A stretch of 45,909 nt of DNA from a virus. Location of the stretch: the IMG/VR virus record IMGVR_UViG_3300018868_000009, positions 1-45,909 of that record, one strand, 5' to 3'. The notes beneath the pieces are model-generated. The model was not told the DNA's origin. It made no database searches and worked only from the letters and a program-made list of their open reading frames with translations. This document shows positions 28,718 through 37,017 of this stretch, piece by piece. How positions within the stretch are numbered: position 1 is the stretch's first letter; every line of letters starts with the position of its first letter. Both the position numbers and the translations under genes were made by a program.

Positions 28718-29501
28718 GATTTTCTCCTGAATGTTTGCCTAAAAACTTACTGAGTTCTTTTGTTCCGCCATTATGAAAAGGAATCTTATTAACTTTACTT
28801 GACTTAGCAGACAATCCAAGATAGTGATGTTTTGCTGTAGCGGGTTTTTTATGAAATTTGACAGCAATGTCCGATGGGTTTTCTTGTTGAGTGGCTTTGA
28901 GGCCTGTTTTTCTCTCAATGTCGCCAGGTTTTGGAGTTAAATGAACTTCGTGAACACCTTCATAACCTCTTTTTTTAGCATGTTCATGAAAAACTCTGGA
29001 TTGTTCTTTAGCTCTATCTTCTTGGGTTTTTACTTCGTGTGTACCATATTTCTTATCATGATCGGCTAATTTTGATTTGTGATATTTGTCCTGTGTTTCA
29101 TGTTCTTTGTCAATATACTTTCCAGAATTTAAATGTTTAGCCAATTGAGTTTCGTTGTAACCACCACGATAAGTATTTAATTCCGCTGATGCCGCCTTTG
29201 CAGCTTTATGTTTAGCACTATCTGCGGCTGACATGGCAGGTTTTTTGGCAAGTTCATCCAATCTTTCTTCATGTAACTTGTCGACCAAAATTAAACCATG
29301 GTCTTTTTTCAATTCTTTAGCTGCTTCATCTGGAGTTAAATGTCCGGAAACTGTGTGAGCCAAATCGCCATATTTGTTATGGACGTTATATACATTGTTC
29401 TCGGTATCATGACTTAACTTATACATTCCTTTGGTTGGATGATAAAAAGAATGGAATCCTTTTTTAATCTGTTCCAATAAGTAACTTTTAAAACTTATCA
29501 T
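28710..29501 (-). CDS. Nuclease-like virion protein with capsid-targeting-like N-terminus, 263 aa
   Basis: The N-terminus MISFKSYLLEQIKKG fits the capsid-targeting-like pattern with an L-L-E site. The middle is a long charged helical region with many His and Lys. Near the C-terminus, QENPSDIAVKFHKKP then YLGLSAKSSKVNKIPFHNGG has the shape of a PD-(D/E)xK nuclease core: P-S-D on one strand and S-x-K on the next, with Ser where Glu/Asp is usual. The 454-aa protein at 37323 has a similar pair (NPADLWIVD and GVSLKQ). If packed in the head it could attack host DNA on entry. Function is inferred. Confidence 0.55.
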   Translation of the reverse strand: MISFKSYLLEQIKKGFHSFYHPTKGMYKLSHDTENNVYNVHNKYGDLAHTVSGHLTPDEAAKELKKDHGLILVDKLHEERLDELAKKPAMSAADSAKHKAAKAASAELNTYRGGYNETQLAKHLNSGKYIDKEHETQDKYHKSKLADHDKKYGTHEVKTQEDRAKEQSRVFHEHAKKRGYEGVHEVHLTPKPGDIERKTGLKATQQENPSDIAVKFHKKPATAKHHYLGLSAKSSKVNKIPFHNGGTKELSKFLGKHSGENHE

Positions 29502-30718
29502 TTTCTCACCTTTAACAAATTCTGTTTAGCAAACTCAGCACGATTAACCAACTTAGTAGGTTCTTCTTTACCGCCTTCAGGTTTATGGTTCACTACAAAA
29601 CCCTCAGGTTTAGATTTCTTACCATCAATATGGTGGTGATATCTACCTTCATGAGTTTCTAATGAGTTAACCAAAGCGTTTTTAGCCTGATGTAAATGGT
29701 GGTGCATGGAGAATAGGTTACCGTAATGTTCTTTATGCTTTTCTACATGAGCAATCTGTTTCTTACCTTCACCAGTTTTTTCTGTTTTAGATTTTTCTGT
29801 TGAAACTTTAGAAGCTAACTTTTCATGAGCATCATGTAAGTGTTGCTTAAATCCTTTGACACTTGGAACTTCATCATGCCTTACTGTTTTGTTTATGTAT
29901 GTTGATAGGTGGCCAGCTTCTCCACTATGTTTTGGATGAACGGCATCATACATTTTGTGGCCATGTGTATCATGGATTTCTTTGGCGGCTGTCATATGTT
30001 TTTGAAAGTGTTTCTCATTCTCGGGCGAATGCTTTACTTTACTTGTGTCATGTTCAGCACCATGTAAGTGGACATCCGGATGATCTTTGAACTTACTCAT
30101 ATCTGGATGAGGAGAAACGGACATATGACCGATATCAGATCCGTGATATTGTTGATGTACCACTACGCCAACCTTGGATTTCTTAATCTTATCTGCTTCA
30201 CCTTTTTCCTTAGGAGTATAGGTGATTGTATTAGGTGTAAATGACACCTTAGAATCTTTGGCTTCCACGATATAACCCTCATGGAGAGTTTTGGTATCAG
30301 CATGGTGCATTAAATCACCTTGGTATACACCAGTTTTTGGTGTTACCTTAGGTAGATGCTTTAAAGCGTGTTTGAGTGTTTTTACTAAACCCGGTGCGTG
30401 GCCGTGGTTCTTTTCAATATCTTTATCTGTATGATTGATCTTGGGGTTCTTATTGAAGGCCGACTTGGTGGCCACAAAGAATTTACCATTTTTAGGGTGA
30501 TGACCAAAAACGATTGATGGAGAACCATCATATTTCATCGTCAGGTTACTATTTTGATGTCCAGCAGTAATGTGTGCATGAGCTTGATTTAAAACACCAA
30601 AAGCGTGTTCAAAACCCTTGTGGCCATGCATCAAAGGACGATCTTCAGCATGATGTATATGCTTCAAGCTCGAAGCTTCTTCAGATTCTTCTTTTAAAAA
30701 AGTTACAAACGATTTCAT
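29498..30718 (-). CDS. Ligase-like nucleotidyltransferase with capsid-targeting-like N-terminus, 406 aa
   Basis: The protein begins MKSFVTFLKEESEEASS (capsid-targeting-like; candidate L-K-E site). Residues 58-110 carry LTMKYDGSPSIVFGHH, where K62-Y-D-G is the motif I of DNA/RNA ligases and mRNA capping enzymes, whose Lys is adenylated. LHEGYIVEAKDSKVSFTPN resembles motif IV and KKSKVGVVVHQQYHG motif V. I recall a T4-like phage family, DUF6267, with this plan. The remaining sequence is His/Lys-rich. It could seal nicks or RNA in the newly infected cell. It is the first gene after the best late promoter (30765-30772), starting 47 bases downstream. Confidence 0.65.
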   Translation of the reverse strand: MKSFVTFLKEESEEASSLKHIHHAEDRPLMHGHKGFEHAFGVLNQAHAHITAGHQNSNLTMKYDGSPSIVFGHHPKNGKFFVATKSAFNKNPKINHTDKDIEKNHGHAPGLVKTLKHALKHLPKVTPKTGVYQGDLMHHADTKTLHEGYIVEAKDSKVSFTPNTITYTPKEKGEADKIKKSKVGVVVHQQYHGSDIGHMSVSPHPDMSKFKDHPDVHLHGAEHDTSKVKHSPENEKHFQKHMTAAKEIHDTHGHKMYDAVHPKHSGEAGHLSTYINKTVRHDEVPSVKGFKQHLHDAHEKLASKVSTEKSKTEKTGEGKKQIAHVEKHKEHYGNLFSMHHHLHQAKNALVNSLETHEGRYHHHIDGKKSKPEGFVVNHKPEGGKEEPTKLVNRAEFAKQNLLKVRK

Positions 30719-30764
30719 TGATTATCTTTCTGGACTTGCAACACACTTTGGTTGCCGGTTTACT

Positions 30765-30772
30765 TATTTATA
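30765..30772 (-). promoter_or_regulatory. T4-type late promoter TATAAATA
   Basis: A perfect match to the T4 late -10 element on the minus strand, in a true intergenic gap of 124 bases. Transcription would begin near 30754 and enter the virion block (29498 downwards). T4 late promoters need the phage sigma factor gp55 and coactivator gp33, which are not encoded in this window. Confidence 0.7.
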
Positions 30773-30842
30773 CAACATTCAACCTTTCGGTGTAACAACT
30801 TAGAAAGATTGGCTTCGATACATAGTGTCGAAAATATTGGAT

Positions 30843-31538
30843 TTAAAACTTGGATCCTTCAAAATCCAACCAATAGGTGTTTATTTGACCTTTACCACGC
30901 AATGCATAGAATGGTAAAGTATGCATTAAACCTCTACTGGAGTTATAGTATATCAAATTTTTAGGGCTTTCGTCAAGTGCCCAAGCAAAATGTGTTGTTC
31001 CTGTGTCACCACCTACGAATGTTTCCGAGGTCATAATGTGGTAAATATTGGTTAGAAAGTCGGTGCTGGTTTTCCATCCATCGACCTGTATATCCGTTGG
31101 ATGACAAATGATCTTTTCGTGGTCCATATATTCTTCGGAACTATATTGTTGAAGTATCGATTCAAATACTGGCTTTGGCCAATTTCGGTAAGTATTGTAA
31201 GGTGCGTCAAGTAAAGGACAAACAACAATCTTCTTTTGCATCTTTTCTTTATTTGGTATTTTTACCAAATCTCCAGAGATATCTCTAAAGTCCCAAAGAT
31301 TTATGTTTTTCCAATTTAACTTTTCTGTGCCAGGTTGTGCTGAGAAGTAATCAGTATTTAAAATCATCCATCGATGAAAATCCCTAACATATTCAGCTGG
31401 ACTTAAACCGTCCATCAAAATGTGGAATTTTAAATTTGGATTATCTTTTCTGAGGTATTCAACAACATTAGCAATAGCAACCAAATCGCCATTGCGAATA
31501 CAATTGCCGAATACTCCACATTCGATATTGAGAATCAT
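30843..31538 (-). CDS. GT9-like glycosyltransferase, 231 aa
   Basis: The protein resembles heptosyltransferase-type (GT9, GT-B fold) enzymes: an N-terminal GNCIRNGDLVAIANVVEYLR, a central strand IVVCPLLDAPYNTYRNWP, and the C-terminal donor-site motif TFVGGDTGTTHFAWALDESP. At 231 residues it is shorter than cellular GT9 enzymes (about 320). It overlaps the upstream gene by four bases. It is the last gene of the glycan cassette. Sugar and acceptor unknown. Confidence 0.65.
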   Translation of the reverse strand: MILNIECGVFGNCIRNGDLVAIANVVEYLRKDNPNLKFHILMDGLSPAEYVRDFHRWMILNTDYFSAQPGTEKLNWKNINLWDFRDISGDLVKIPNKEKMQKKIVVCPLLDAPYNTYRNWPKPVFESILQQYSSEEYMDHEKIICHPTDIQVDGWKTSTDFLTNIYHIMTSETFVGGDTGTTHFAWALDESPKNLIYYNSSRGLMHTLPFYALRGKGQINTYWLDFEGSKF

Positions 31539-32272
31539 ATTACCAAATCTTTTACATACACCAATTTTGCATTACGGTCACCGTAGTAATGTCGTTTGAA
31601 ATCAAATTCAACACCATGGCCATCCCAAATTCTCATATCTTCATCCCAACAAACAATCGTTTCTTTGTGCATTAAGTCAGCAATGATACCGATGCCTGTA
31701 AATGTGGTGATAAAAGGTTTAGGACTATTCTTAATGAGATTTAGATTATACATGATCGGTTTTGTATAGTCAAGATAAAACACTTCATTGGGATCAAGAT
31801 TTGTTCCACCTTCGACCACATTTGTATTTCTTCGTGTATCTATATTAGGATCTTGTTTTGATGACCATCGATCACCAATGATTGTTTTAGTGATAGTTTC
31901 AATTTCAGCATCAACCATTGGATCAACTTCAATTTCAAAATCATCATCAACTTTAAAATCTAATTGATAATTGTCACGAACCCAATTTTCATATCGACAA
32001 GTTTCGATTGGTCGATCTGCTGCTTCTTGGTCCATGCGAGTCCATGAACTAATTGTTAATATATCACCATAGTTAAAGACCTCATCGTGAAAATATACTT
32101 CACTAAACATGGGTTGATATTTTAAAAACTGTTTGATGCCGGCAAATTTTCTCATTTCTGGCCGAATAAACAATTCAATCTTTTGGTCAAAACGTTTTGA
32201 TATTCCTGAGATCACAGGTAAAGCATTACAAAAGTCGCCTAAGTTGGCGGTGCAATCAATCCTCAGCTTCAT
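31535..32272 (-). CDS. GT9-like glycosyltransferase-related protein, 245 aa
   Basis: The ATG at 32272 has a strong AGGAG seven bases upstream. The start MKLRIDCTANLGDFCNALPV has the Gly-Asp-x-x-x-x-x-P pattern of heptosyltransferase N-termini, and PFITTFTGIGIIADLMHKET resembles the donor-site region. Together with the next gene it may form a pair of related enzymes. It overlaps the preceding HtrL/YibB-like gene by 17 bases. Sugar specificity unknown. Confidence 0.55.
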   Translation of the reverse strand: MKLRIDCTANLGDFCNALPVISGISKRFDQKIELFIRPEMRKFAGIKQFLKYQPMFSEVYFHDEVFNYGDILTISSWTRMDQEAADRPIETCRYENWVRDNYQLDFKVDDDFEIEVDPMVDAEIETITKTIIGDRWSSKQDPNIDTRRNTNVVEGGTNLDPNEVFYLDYTKPIMYNLNLIKNSPKPFITTFTGIGIIADLMHKETIVCWDEDMRIWDGHGVEFDFKRHYYGDRNAKLVYVKDLVI

Positions 32273-33059
32273 TAAAACTCCTAAGTGCGACAAACCAATC
32301 TTGGTCATTAACTCGATGTAATTCGAAAAATTCAGGCTTTTGTAAATATGCCATCAATAATAATGTTTGATCATCATCCACCAAACCATTTTTAAATAAG
32401 TCATCAAGACTGTGGTGTACCAATCCTTCTAATATTGGCCACATCTCTTTACCTGCAACGATACAAGGACCTGTGATGTGAACATCATTATTTGATATTA
32501 CATCTTGGATGAATGTTCCATCAACCCAATCTTTAATGTTGAAAAGGTGAATTTTGTTTTTATCAAAAGAATATTCCCACCTTTTGTTTCCACCTAAGGT
32601 ATTTTCATCACGGCAATAACCAAAGTCCAGCCAAGCAACTAAATCAGTTTCAATGATGTTGGATTGTATGGCACGATTGACAAAAGCAGATTTTAAAGCA
32701 TTGACGAGAACGTAGTCAGCATTCCAATATTCTGGATTTTTTACTTGCATGGGATTTATTTTAGCTTGATAATCGGGGTTCGTTTGTACCTTTTTGATTT
32801 CTTCCCTGAGCATTTTAAAACTTTCGGGAAAATCAAGCGTAAGAATTTCGGTTGGTCGATCTTGGCGGAGAAACTTAATCTCATCGACCATATCTTTTGA
32901 TGTATATACCACCATATCGTTTTCAAGTTTAGCCATGTGACTAAATCTTTCTAGATAGGTTTCATTTGTTCTTTGTAGGTAATGTGGTAATCCTTTATCG
33001 GGACTCCATTCACCACGGCCAATGTCAAAGAAAGCTGTTACAATTGTAATATCATTCAT
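32256..33059 (-). CDS. HtrL/YibB-like glycan-locus protein, 267 aa
   Basis: The N-terminus NDITIVTAFFDIGRGEW matches the HtrL/YibB family, which is found in lipopolysaccharide core loci and has a GT-A-like glycosyltransferase look. Further features are MVVYTSKDMVDEIKFLR, the central VAWLDFGYCRD (candidate DxD-like site), and HITGPCIVAGKEMW. The molecular function of the family is not firmly known. It starts four bases before the end of the methyltransferase gene upstream. Confidence 0.65.
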   Translation of the reverse strand: MNDITIVTAFFDIGRGEWSPDKGLPHYLQRTNETYLERFSHMAKLENDMVVYTSKDMVDEIKFLRQDRPTEILTLDFPESFKMLREEIKKVQTNPDYQAKINPMQVKNPEYWNADYVLVNALKSAFVNRAIQSNIIETDLVAWLDFGYCRDENTLGGNKRWEYSFDKNKIHLFNIKDWVDGTFIQDVISNNDVHITGPCIVAGKEMWPILEGLVHHSLDDLFKNGLVDDDQTLLLMAYLQKPEFFELHRVNDQDWFVALRSFNEAED

Positions 33060-33613
33060 TTTTTTCTCAATACAAAAATTCTGTTGTCATAACTTGCGTC
33101 ACTACCCGTGTCAATAAACTCAAAATCGCAGTTGGGAGGAATAACTTTTATAAACTCACCAACCGCAGCAACACTTTCAATATCTTCAATTATCAATATA
33201 CCACCAGTTTTTAATTTTGGCAAATATAATTTAATACATTCAACTTGTGAATCTACGGAGTGTGGACCATCATCAATAACAATGTTCAATTCAGGAAGTG
33301 AATTTACATATTCTACACTATAAGCATCAGCAATGTCAATTTTTATGTTTGGAACATCTTTAGTATTATTCTTCGATTCTCCATTCCAATCATTAATGTC
33401 AACGCCATAGATGTGTCCGTTTGGAAAGTAATCACTCCATAATAATAAACTACCACCTTTTAATATACCAATTTCCAATAAATTAACTTCTTGGCCTTGA
33501 AATTTTAAGAATTCTTTACCGCATAATAAAGAAAGATATTTGTGTTTAGATTCTTTATCTGTGTTATGATATTTGTCAGGATTTTTGTCATGCAATTCAG
33601 CAAGAGTTTTCAT
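33056..33613 (-). CDS. Class I SAM methyltransferase, 185 aa
   Basis: A Rossmann-fold methyltransferase: motif I is VNLLEIGILKGGSLLLWSDY (SAM-binding, E-x-G), followed by HIYGVDINDW, NIVIDDGPHSVDSQVECI and GGILIIEDIES. The pattern I-D-D-G-x-H and the length suggest a sugar or macrocin-type O-methyltransferase (TylF-like). It sits among glycosyltransferases, so a sugar O-methylation is plausible. Overlaps both neighbours by four bases. Confidence 0.75.
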   Translation of the reverse strand: MKTLAELHDKNPDKYHNTDKESKHKYLSLLCGKEFLKFQGQEVNLLEIGILKGGSLLLWSDYFPNGHIYGVDINDWNGESKNNTKDVPNIKIDIADAYSVEYVNSLPELNIVIDDGPHSVDSQVECIKLYLPKLKTGGILIIEDIESVAAVGEFIKVIPPNCDFEFIDTGSDASYDNRIFVLRKK

Positions 33614-34347
33614 TCGTAATAAAATTTCTTATAATTATTAATAATTTCAATTTCGGGTGGTTGATTACTTATAAAGGTTTCATAATCAAATCCTGGTTGA
33701 TGATTATGTGTATCTGCACGATGTGGATTAACTGAATAATCTTTACCAGCCAAAAAGTAATATACATTCATAAAACAATCAATATAACCAATCGTTGGAT
33801 AAACCATTTGAATCATGTCAAAGTATTTTTTGAACCATTCAATATTACTATCATAATGTTCTAAGAATGTGGATACTTTAAATATTGAACCACCACCAGC
33901 ACCATACTGTGTAAATGTTGGTCGTTTGCCACAATGTATTTCAATCATTTCAATTACAGTTTCGGGAATATGATTACCAATCTTTGTATCAGCACAAGCG
34001 TGTTCCCAACTCTCATCAATCGTAATAGGTTTAATTATTAATACATCATCTTCAACCATCATCATATATGGTGACGTTGCATTGAGGCAAGCCGTTTTAA
34101 ATCTTTCTAGAAATCTTAGTGTTTTATCCAAATCATAACCAATTGGTGGTACAGGACCACCCAAAGGATTATCGTATATAACATAATCACACTTATTATC
34201 TTCAGCCATCTTTTGAAATTCTAACTTTCGACCATCGATGGCTAAGAAATAGTAATTATAAAAATGGTGTTTCTTTATATTCTGTATAATACATTCGGTT
34301 GATTTCGGATAAACCGAAGCAATGTGAAAAAAGTCAGGACTAAACAC
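33610..34347 (-). CDS. GT-A-type glycosyltransferase, 245 aa
   Basis: The protein has the profile of a GT-A glycosyltransferase. An N-terminal FHIASVYPKSTECIIQNIKK is followed by NYYFLAIDGRKLEF, then SPYMMMVEDDVLIIKP, where E-D-D-V would be the metal-binding DxD. TQYGAGGGSIFKVSTF and YIDCFMNVYYFLAG lie in the acceptor region. The apparent start is GTG at 34347, eight bases inside the upstream gene; the next ATG would remove the first conserved strands. Donor and acceptor unknown. Confidence 0.6.
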   Translation of the reverse strand: MFSPDFFHIASVYPKSTECIIQNIKKHHFYNYYFLAIDGRKLEFQKMAEDNKCDYVIYDNPLGGPVPPIGYDLDKTLRFLERFKTACLNATSPYMMMVEDDVLIIKPITIDESWEHACADTKIGNHIPETVIEMIEIHCGKRPTFTQYGAGGGSIFKVSTFLEHYDSNIEWFKKYFDMIQMVYPTIGYIDCFMNVYYFLAGKDYSVNPHRADTHNHQPGFDYETFISNQPPEIEIINNYKKFYYE

Positions 34348-34867
34348 GTTTGAGCACCGTCAATCCATTATTGTTAGTTAAACGGCAAACCATTTCCCAT
34401 TCAGGATGGATGTCCATGAACTCTTGAATTGCTGGCCAAATACCTTTGCCGCCAAACTCACCATTAAATTCATAAGATGTAGTATCATGAAATCCAATAA
34501 ACTTTTTAGCTTTATCAGCATGAAGCCTTAATTCTTCTTGTACCTGCTCATAGATGTGTAGGCTATCAACAAATAAGAAATCAGTAGGTTCAATTTCAAT
34601 CTTCCTTGTGTCAGCAATGTGTAGAGTTACATTTCTACCTGAATTTTTGGCTTCTTCAAAGAATTCTGGAATACCCGGTTGCGGACTGAATTCGTAACTG
34701 TGTAATTCAACATCGTGATTTAGAAACGCTCGAGTGCTTTGAGCCCAACCAACACCAAGTTCGGTAACATGACTACATTCAGAAGTTAACATCGACAATA
34801 GTGGCAAATGTTCATGTATGTCGGTAACTCTATCGCAAGCTTCTTCGTATTCTTTTTTAAAGTCCAT
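34340..34867 (-). CDS. Class I SAM methyltransferase-like protein, 175 aa
   Basis: The start is set at ATG 34867, behind AGGA. The fold is suggested by SHVTELGVGWAQSTRAFLNH (motif I), VELHSYEFSP, then TDFLFVDSLHIYEQVQEELR and KKFIGFHDTTSYEFNG. This resembles the methyltransferase family 24 group often found beside glycosyltransferases. One of three methyltransferase-like genes in the cassette. Substrate unknown. Confidence 0.65.
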   Translation of the reverse strand: MDFKKEYEEACDRVTDIHEHLPLLSMLTSECSHVTELGVGWAQSTRAFLNHDVELHSYEFSPQPGIPEFFEEAKNSGRNVTLHIADTRKIEIEPTDFLFVDSLHIYEQVQEELRLHADKAKKFIGFHDTTSYEFNGEFGGKGIWPAIQEFMDIHPEWEMVCRLTNNNGLTVLKRV

Positions 34868-34868
34868 T

Positions 34869-35726
34869 TTAAGTCCTATAAACAAAATAATTATTCGGGT
34901 CTTCCTGATTATACTTCTTCATAATAAACTCTCGCCATTCGGGAACACGATCATACTGATGAACGATTGAAAAAGGAACTCCCAAGGATGTTTTAACAAT
35001 ACCATTTTCAAAGGTTGGTGGAGCTTCAAGTAGTAGTGGTCTGAATTGTTCAATTTTGGATGGGTCTACCGTGGTACCAGCTTGGCAGGCCCAGCCGTTA
35101 AGTTGTTTTGCAAAGTAAATAATATCTTTATATGGTTGTGTTTGTATCAACACATTATAAACGGCTTGGTCTACGATTGGAATGGGTCTACCAATGGCGT
35201 TTGTGAAGATATTGAACACCAAATCTTTCACATATTCAGATGTACCACCGATGGTTCCAACATTGTAGATTTCATTATCTTTAAACTTATTATAAACATA
35301 GTCACCGTAAGTTTGTAATAGGTTTTCATTACCCCACGGTTCATCTTTATATTTCATACCTTCGGAACCAGCAACCAATTTATACTTTTGTCCTAATTTA
35401 GATTCTAACCATTTCATAGGATTGGTTTGAAAGTAAACATCTTTTACATCCGTGGTTACCACATAACGATATTTTTGCCAATTGGTACTGAGATAATCAT
35501 AGATAGATAAAAATCTAGCCACATGGATTGGTGCATTGGTTTGAATCATTGGTACTACGATGAATTTTCGTTTGATTAATTCTAGTGTGGTTTCTTTTGA
35601 AGCATTACCAACGACCATCACTTTATCGCCAGTAAATCCACATTCATCGATTGATTCAACCCAAGGTTTTAACTGGTTATAGTTATAGTTTGTGAAGGCA
35701 CCGATGATAAGGTCTTTTTGCGCCAT
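34869..35726 (-). CDS. GT-A-type glycosyltransferase-like protein, 285 aa
   Basis: The protein has the look of a nucleotide-diphospho-sugar transferase: DLIIGAFTNYNYNQLKPWVE, then YRYVVTTDVKDVYFQTNPMK, where D-V-K-D occupies the DxD position. EIYNVGTIGGTSEYVKDLVF and IVDQAVYNVLIQ follow, typical of the acceptor half. It begins 58 bases before the end of the upstream GT2 gene, an unusually long overlap for this genome. Sugar unknown. Confidence 0.6.
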   Translation of the reverse strand: MAQKDLIIGAFTNYNYNQLKPWVESIDECGFTGDKVMVVGNASKETTLELIKRKFIVVPMIQTNAPIHVARFLSIYDYLSTNWQKYRYVVTTDVKDVYFQTNPMKWLESKLGQKYKLVAGSEGMKYKDEPWGNENLLQTYGDYVYNKFKDNEIYNVGTIGGTSEYVKDLVFNIFTNAIGRPIPIVDQAVYNVLIQTQPYKDIIYFAKQLNGWACQAGTTVDPSKIEQFRPLLLEAPPTFENGIVKTSLGVPFSIVHQYDRVPEWREFIMKKYNQEDPNNYFVYRT

Positions 35727-36427
35727 GGGAAATCTCCATTATATTTGTCATTCATTATATTATTTCCATTAAGAAAGAATTCTTTAGAAACGGAACCTGC
35801 ATTACCAGCAACTCGATAGTTTACTGTATATTCATTTGTGCAATCGAATTTGGGAAAGTATTGTGCTACTGTTTGAAAAAATACTCTATCTTGACCCCAA
35901 CCACCATGCCACGCAGAGGCCAATTTTATCGCAATTTCTGTTTTGAGGCAATAACTATTGGTATCGATATGATTGACACCATGATAAGTTTGCCACTTTC
36001 CCAATGATTCACAATCATCATGGCAAATAAAATCTATACTTTCATAGATGTCACGGAGAGAATAACACCAATCCAACTTTTTATCTTCTATTGTTTTGAT
36101 GCAGGATTCTACATGGTTAGGTTTCAACCAATTATCTTGGTCGAGATATAACACATAATCAGTATTAACCAAATGAGTGAAAGCGGCATATACACGATGG
36201 CCATAGAAACCATTGGCTCCCACATTCAAAGGCAAATTACAAACAAATATCTTTTTATAGTTTGGATGCATTTCAAATACTCTTATATGATTTTTTACTG
36301 CATGAACAAAATCAGGACCATCACAAACAATATAACACTTAGTATCATAAGTTTGATCCAATACAGATTCAATAGCATCATAAACTGTTGGTGCACCCGT
36401 TGTGGGTATAATTACTGTTGCGCTCAT
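35669..36427 (-). CDS. Glycosyltransferase family 2 protein, 252 aa
   Basis: A classical GT2 fold: SATVIIPTTGAPTVYDAIES and VLDQTYDTKCYIVCDG at the N-terminus, NVGANGFYGHRVYAAF, then TDYVLYLDQDNWLKPNHVES with D-Q-D as the metal site, and AWHGGWGQDRVFFQTV near the acceptor loop. The start is the ATG at 36427, which overlaps the previous stop (TAATG). It transfers a sugar from a nucleotide donor; the acceptor is unknown. The C-terminal 19 codons overlap the next gene. Confidence 0.8.
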   Translation of the reverse strand: MSATVIIPTTGAPTVYDAIESVLDQTYDTKCYIVCDGPDFVHAVKNHIRVFEMHPNYKKIFVCNLPLNVGANGFYGHRVYAAFTHLVNTDYVLYLDQDNWLKPNHVESCIKTIEDKKLDWCYSLRDIYESIDFICHDDCESLGKWQTYHGVNHIDTNSYCLKTEIAIKLASAWHGGWGQDRVFFQTVAQYFPKFDCTNEYTVNYRVAGNAGSVSKEFFLNGNNIMNDKYNGDFPWRKKTLSSVPSQTITITS

Positions 36428-37014
36428 TACCATTTCCAAAATAATTGATAACCATCATGACACAAAGGTCGACCACTTTTTTGCATATAATCAAACACGA
36501 ATTGACCTTTGCCGGCCAACTTGCCGTTATCAATCCAATTATCATCTACACCAATCAATGCACCACCAGATAAAGAAGGTGCAATCGTAAGTAATTCATA
36601 TAGATGGTGTAAGGCACTCATATAAACAACATCAGGTTCATCCCTCGGAGCATCAAAACTGTCCAAGTAAAGAAAATCAATTTTTCTTTTACTATCTAAA
36701 AAATGTTGATTGAGTTTTTTTAAGTAGGTGATACTATCAGATTCCACAACGGTTGTTTTATTAGAAACTTTACTTTGGCAATATTGAACACTCTCTTTGG
36801 CCAAATCTACTGTGTAAAAATCTCCACCATATTCAGAAATGTATTTGTCGAACATTAAACTGCTTTGTCCGTCACCTTCATAGTTGTTTTCTTGACGAGC
36901 ACAACCAGTTTCTACTATTAGGGGATTTTGGCGTTGTTTTAAAAAATCAAAGATATAATCAAATCCACTTTGTCGATGGCCAAGTCTACTCCTCACATCA
37001 TCATAAAATTTCAT
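36427..37014 (-). CDS. Class I SAM methyltransferase-like protein, 195 aa
   Basis: Motif I is NPLIVETGCARQENNYEGDG, followed by SLMFDKYISEYGGDFYTVDL, KIDFLYLDSFDAPRDEPDVV and GGALIGVDDNWIDNG. The pattern is that of class I methyltransferases, probably acting on a sugar or small molecule given the neighbours. It is the first gene of the glycan cassette, three bases after the stop of a replication-region gene, so no separate promoter is evident. Confidence 0.65.
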   Translation of the reverse strand: MKFYDDVRSRLGHRQSGFDYIFDFLKQRQNPLIVETGCARQENNYEGDGQSSLMFDKYISEYGGDFYTVDLAKESVQYCQSKVSNKTTVVESDSITYLKKLNQHFLDSKRKIDFLYLDSFDAPRDEPDVVYMSALHHLYELLTIAPSLSGGALIGVDDNWIDNGKLAGKGQFVFDYMQKSGRPLCHDGYQLFWKW

Positions 37015-37017
37015 AAT

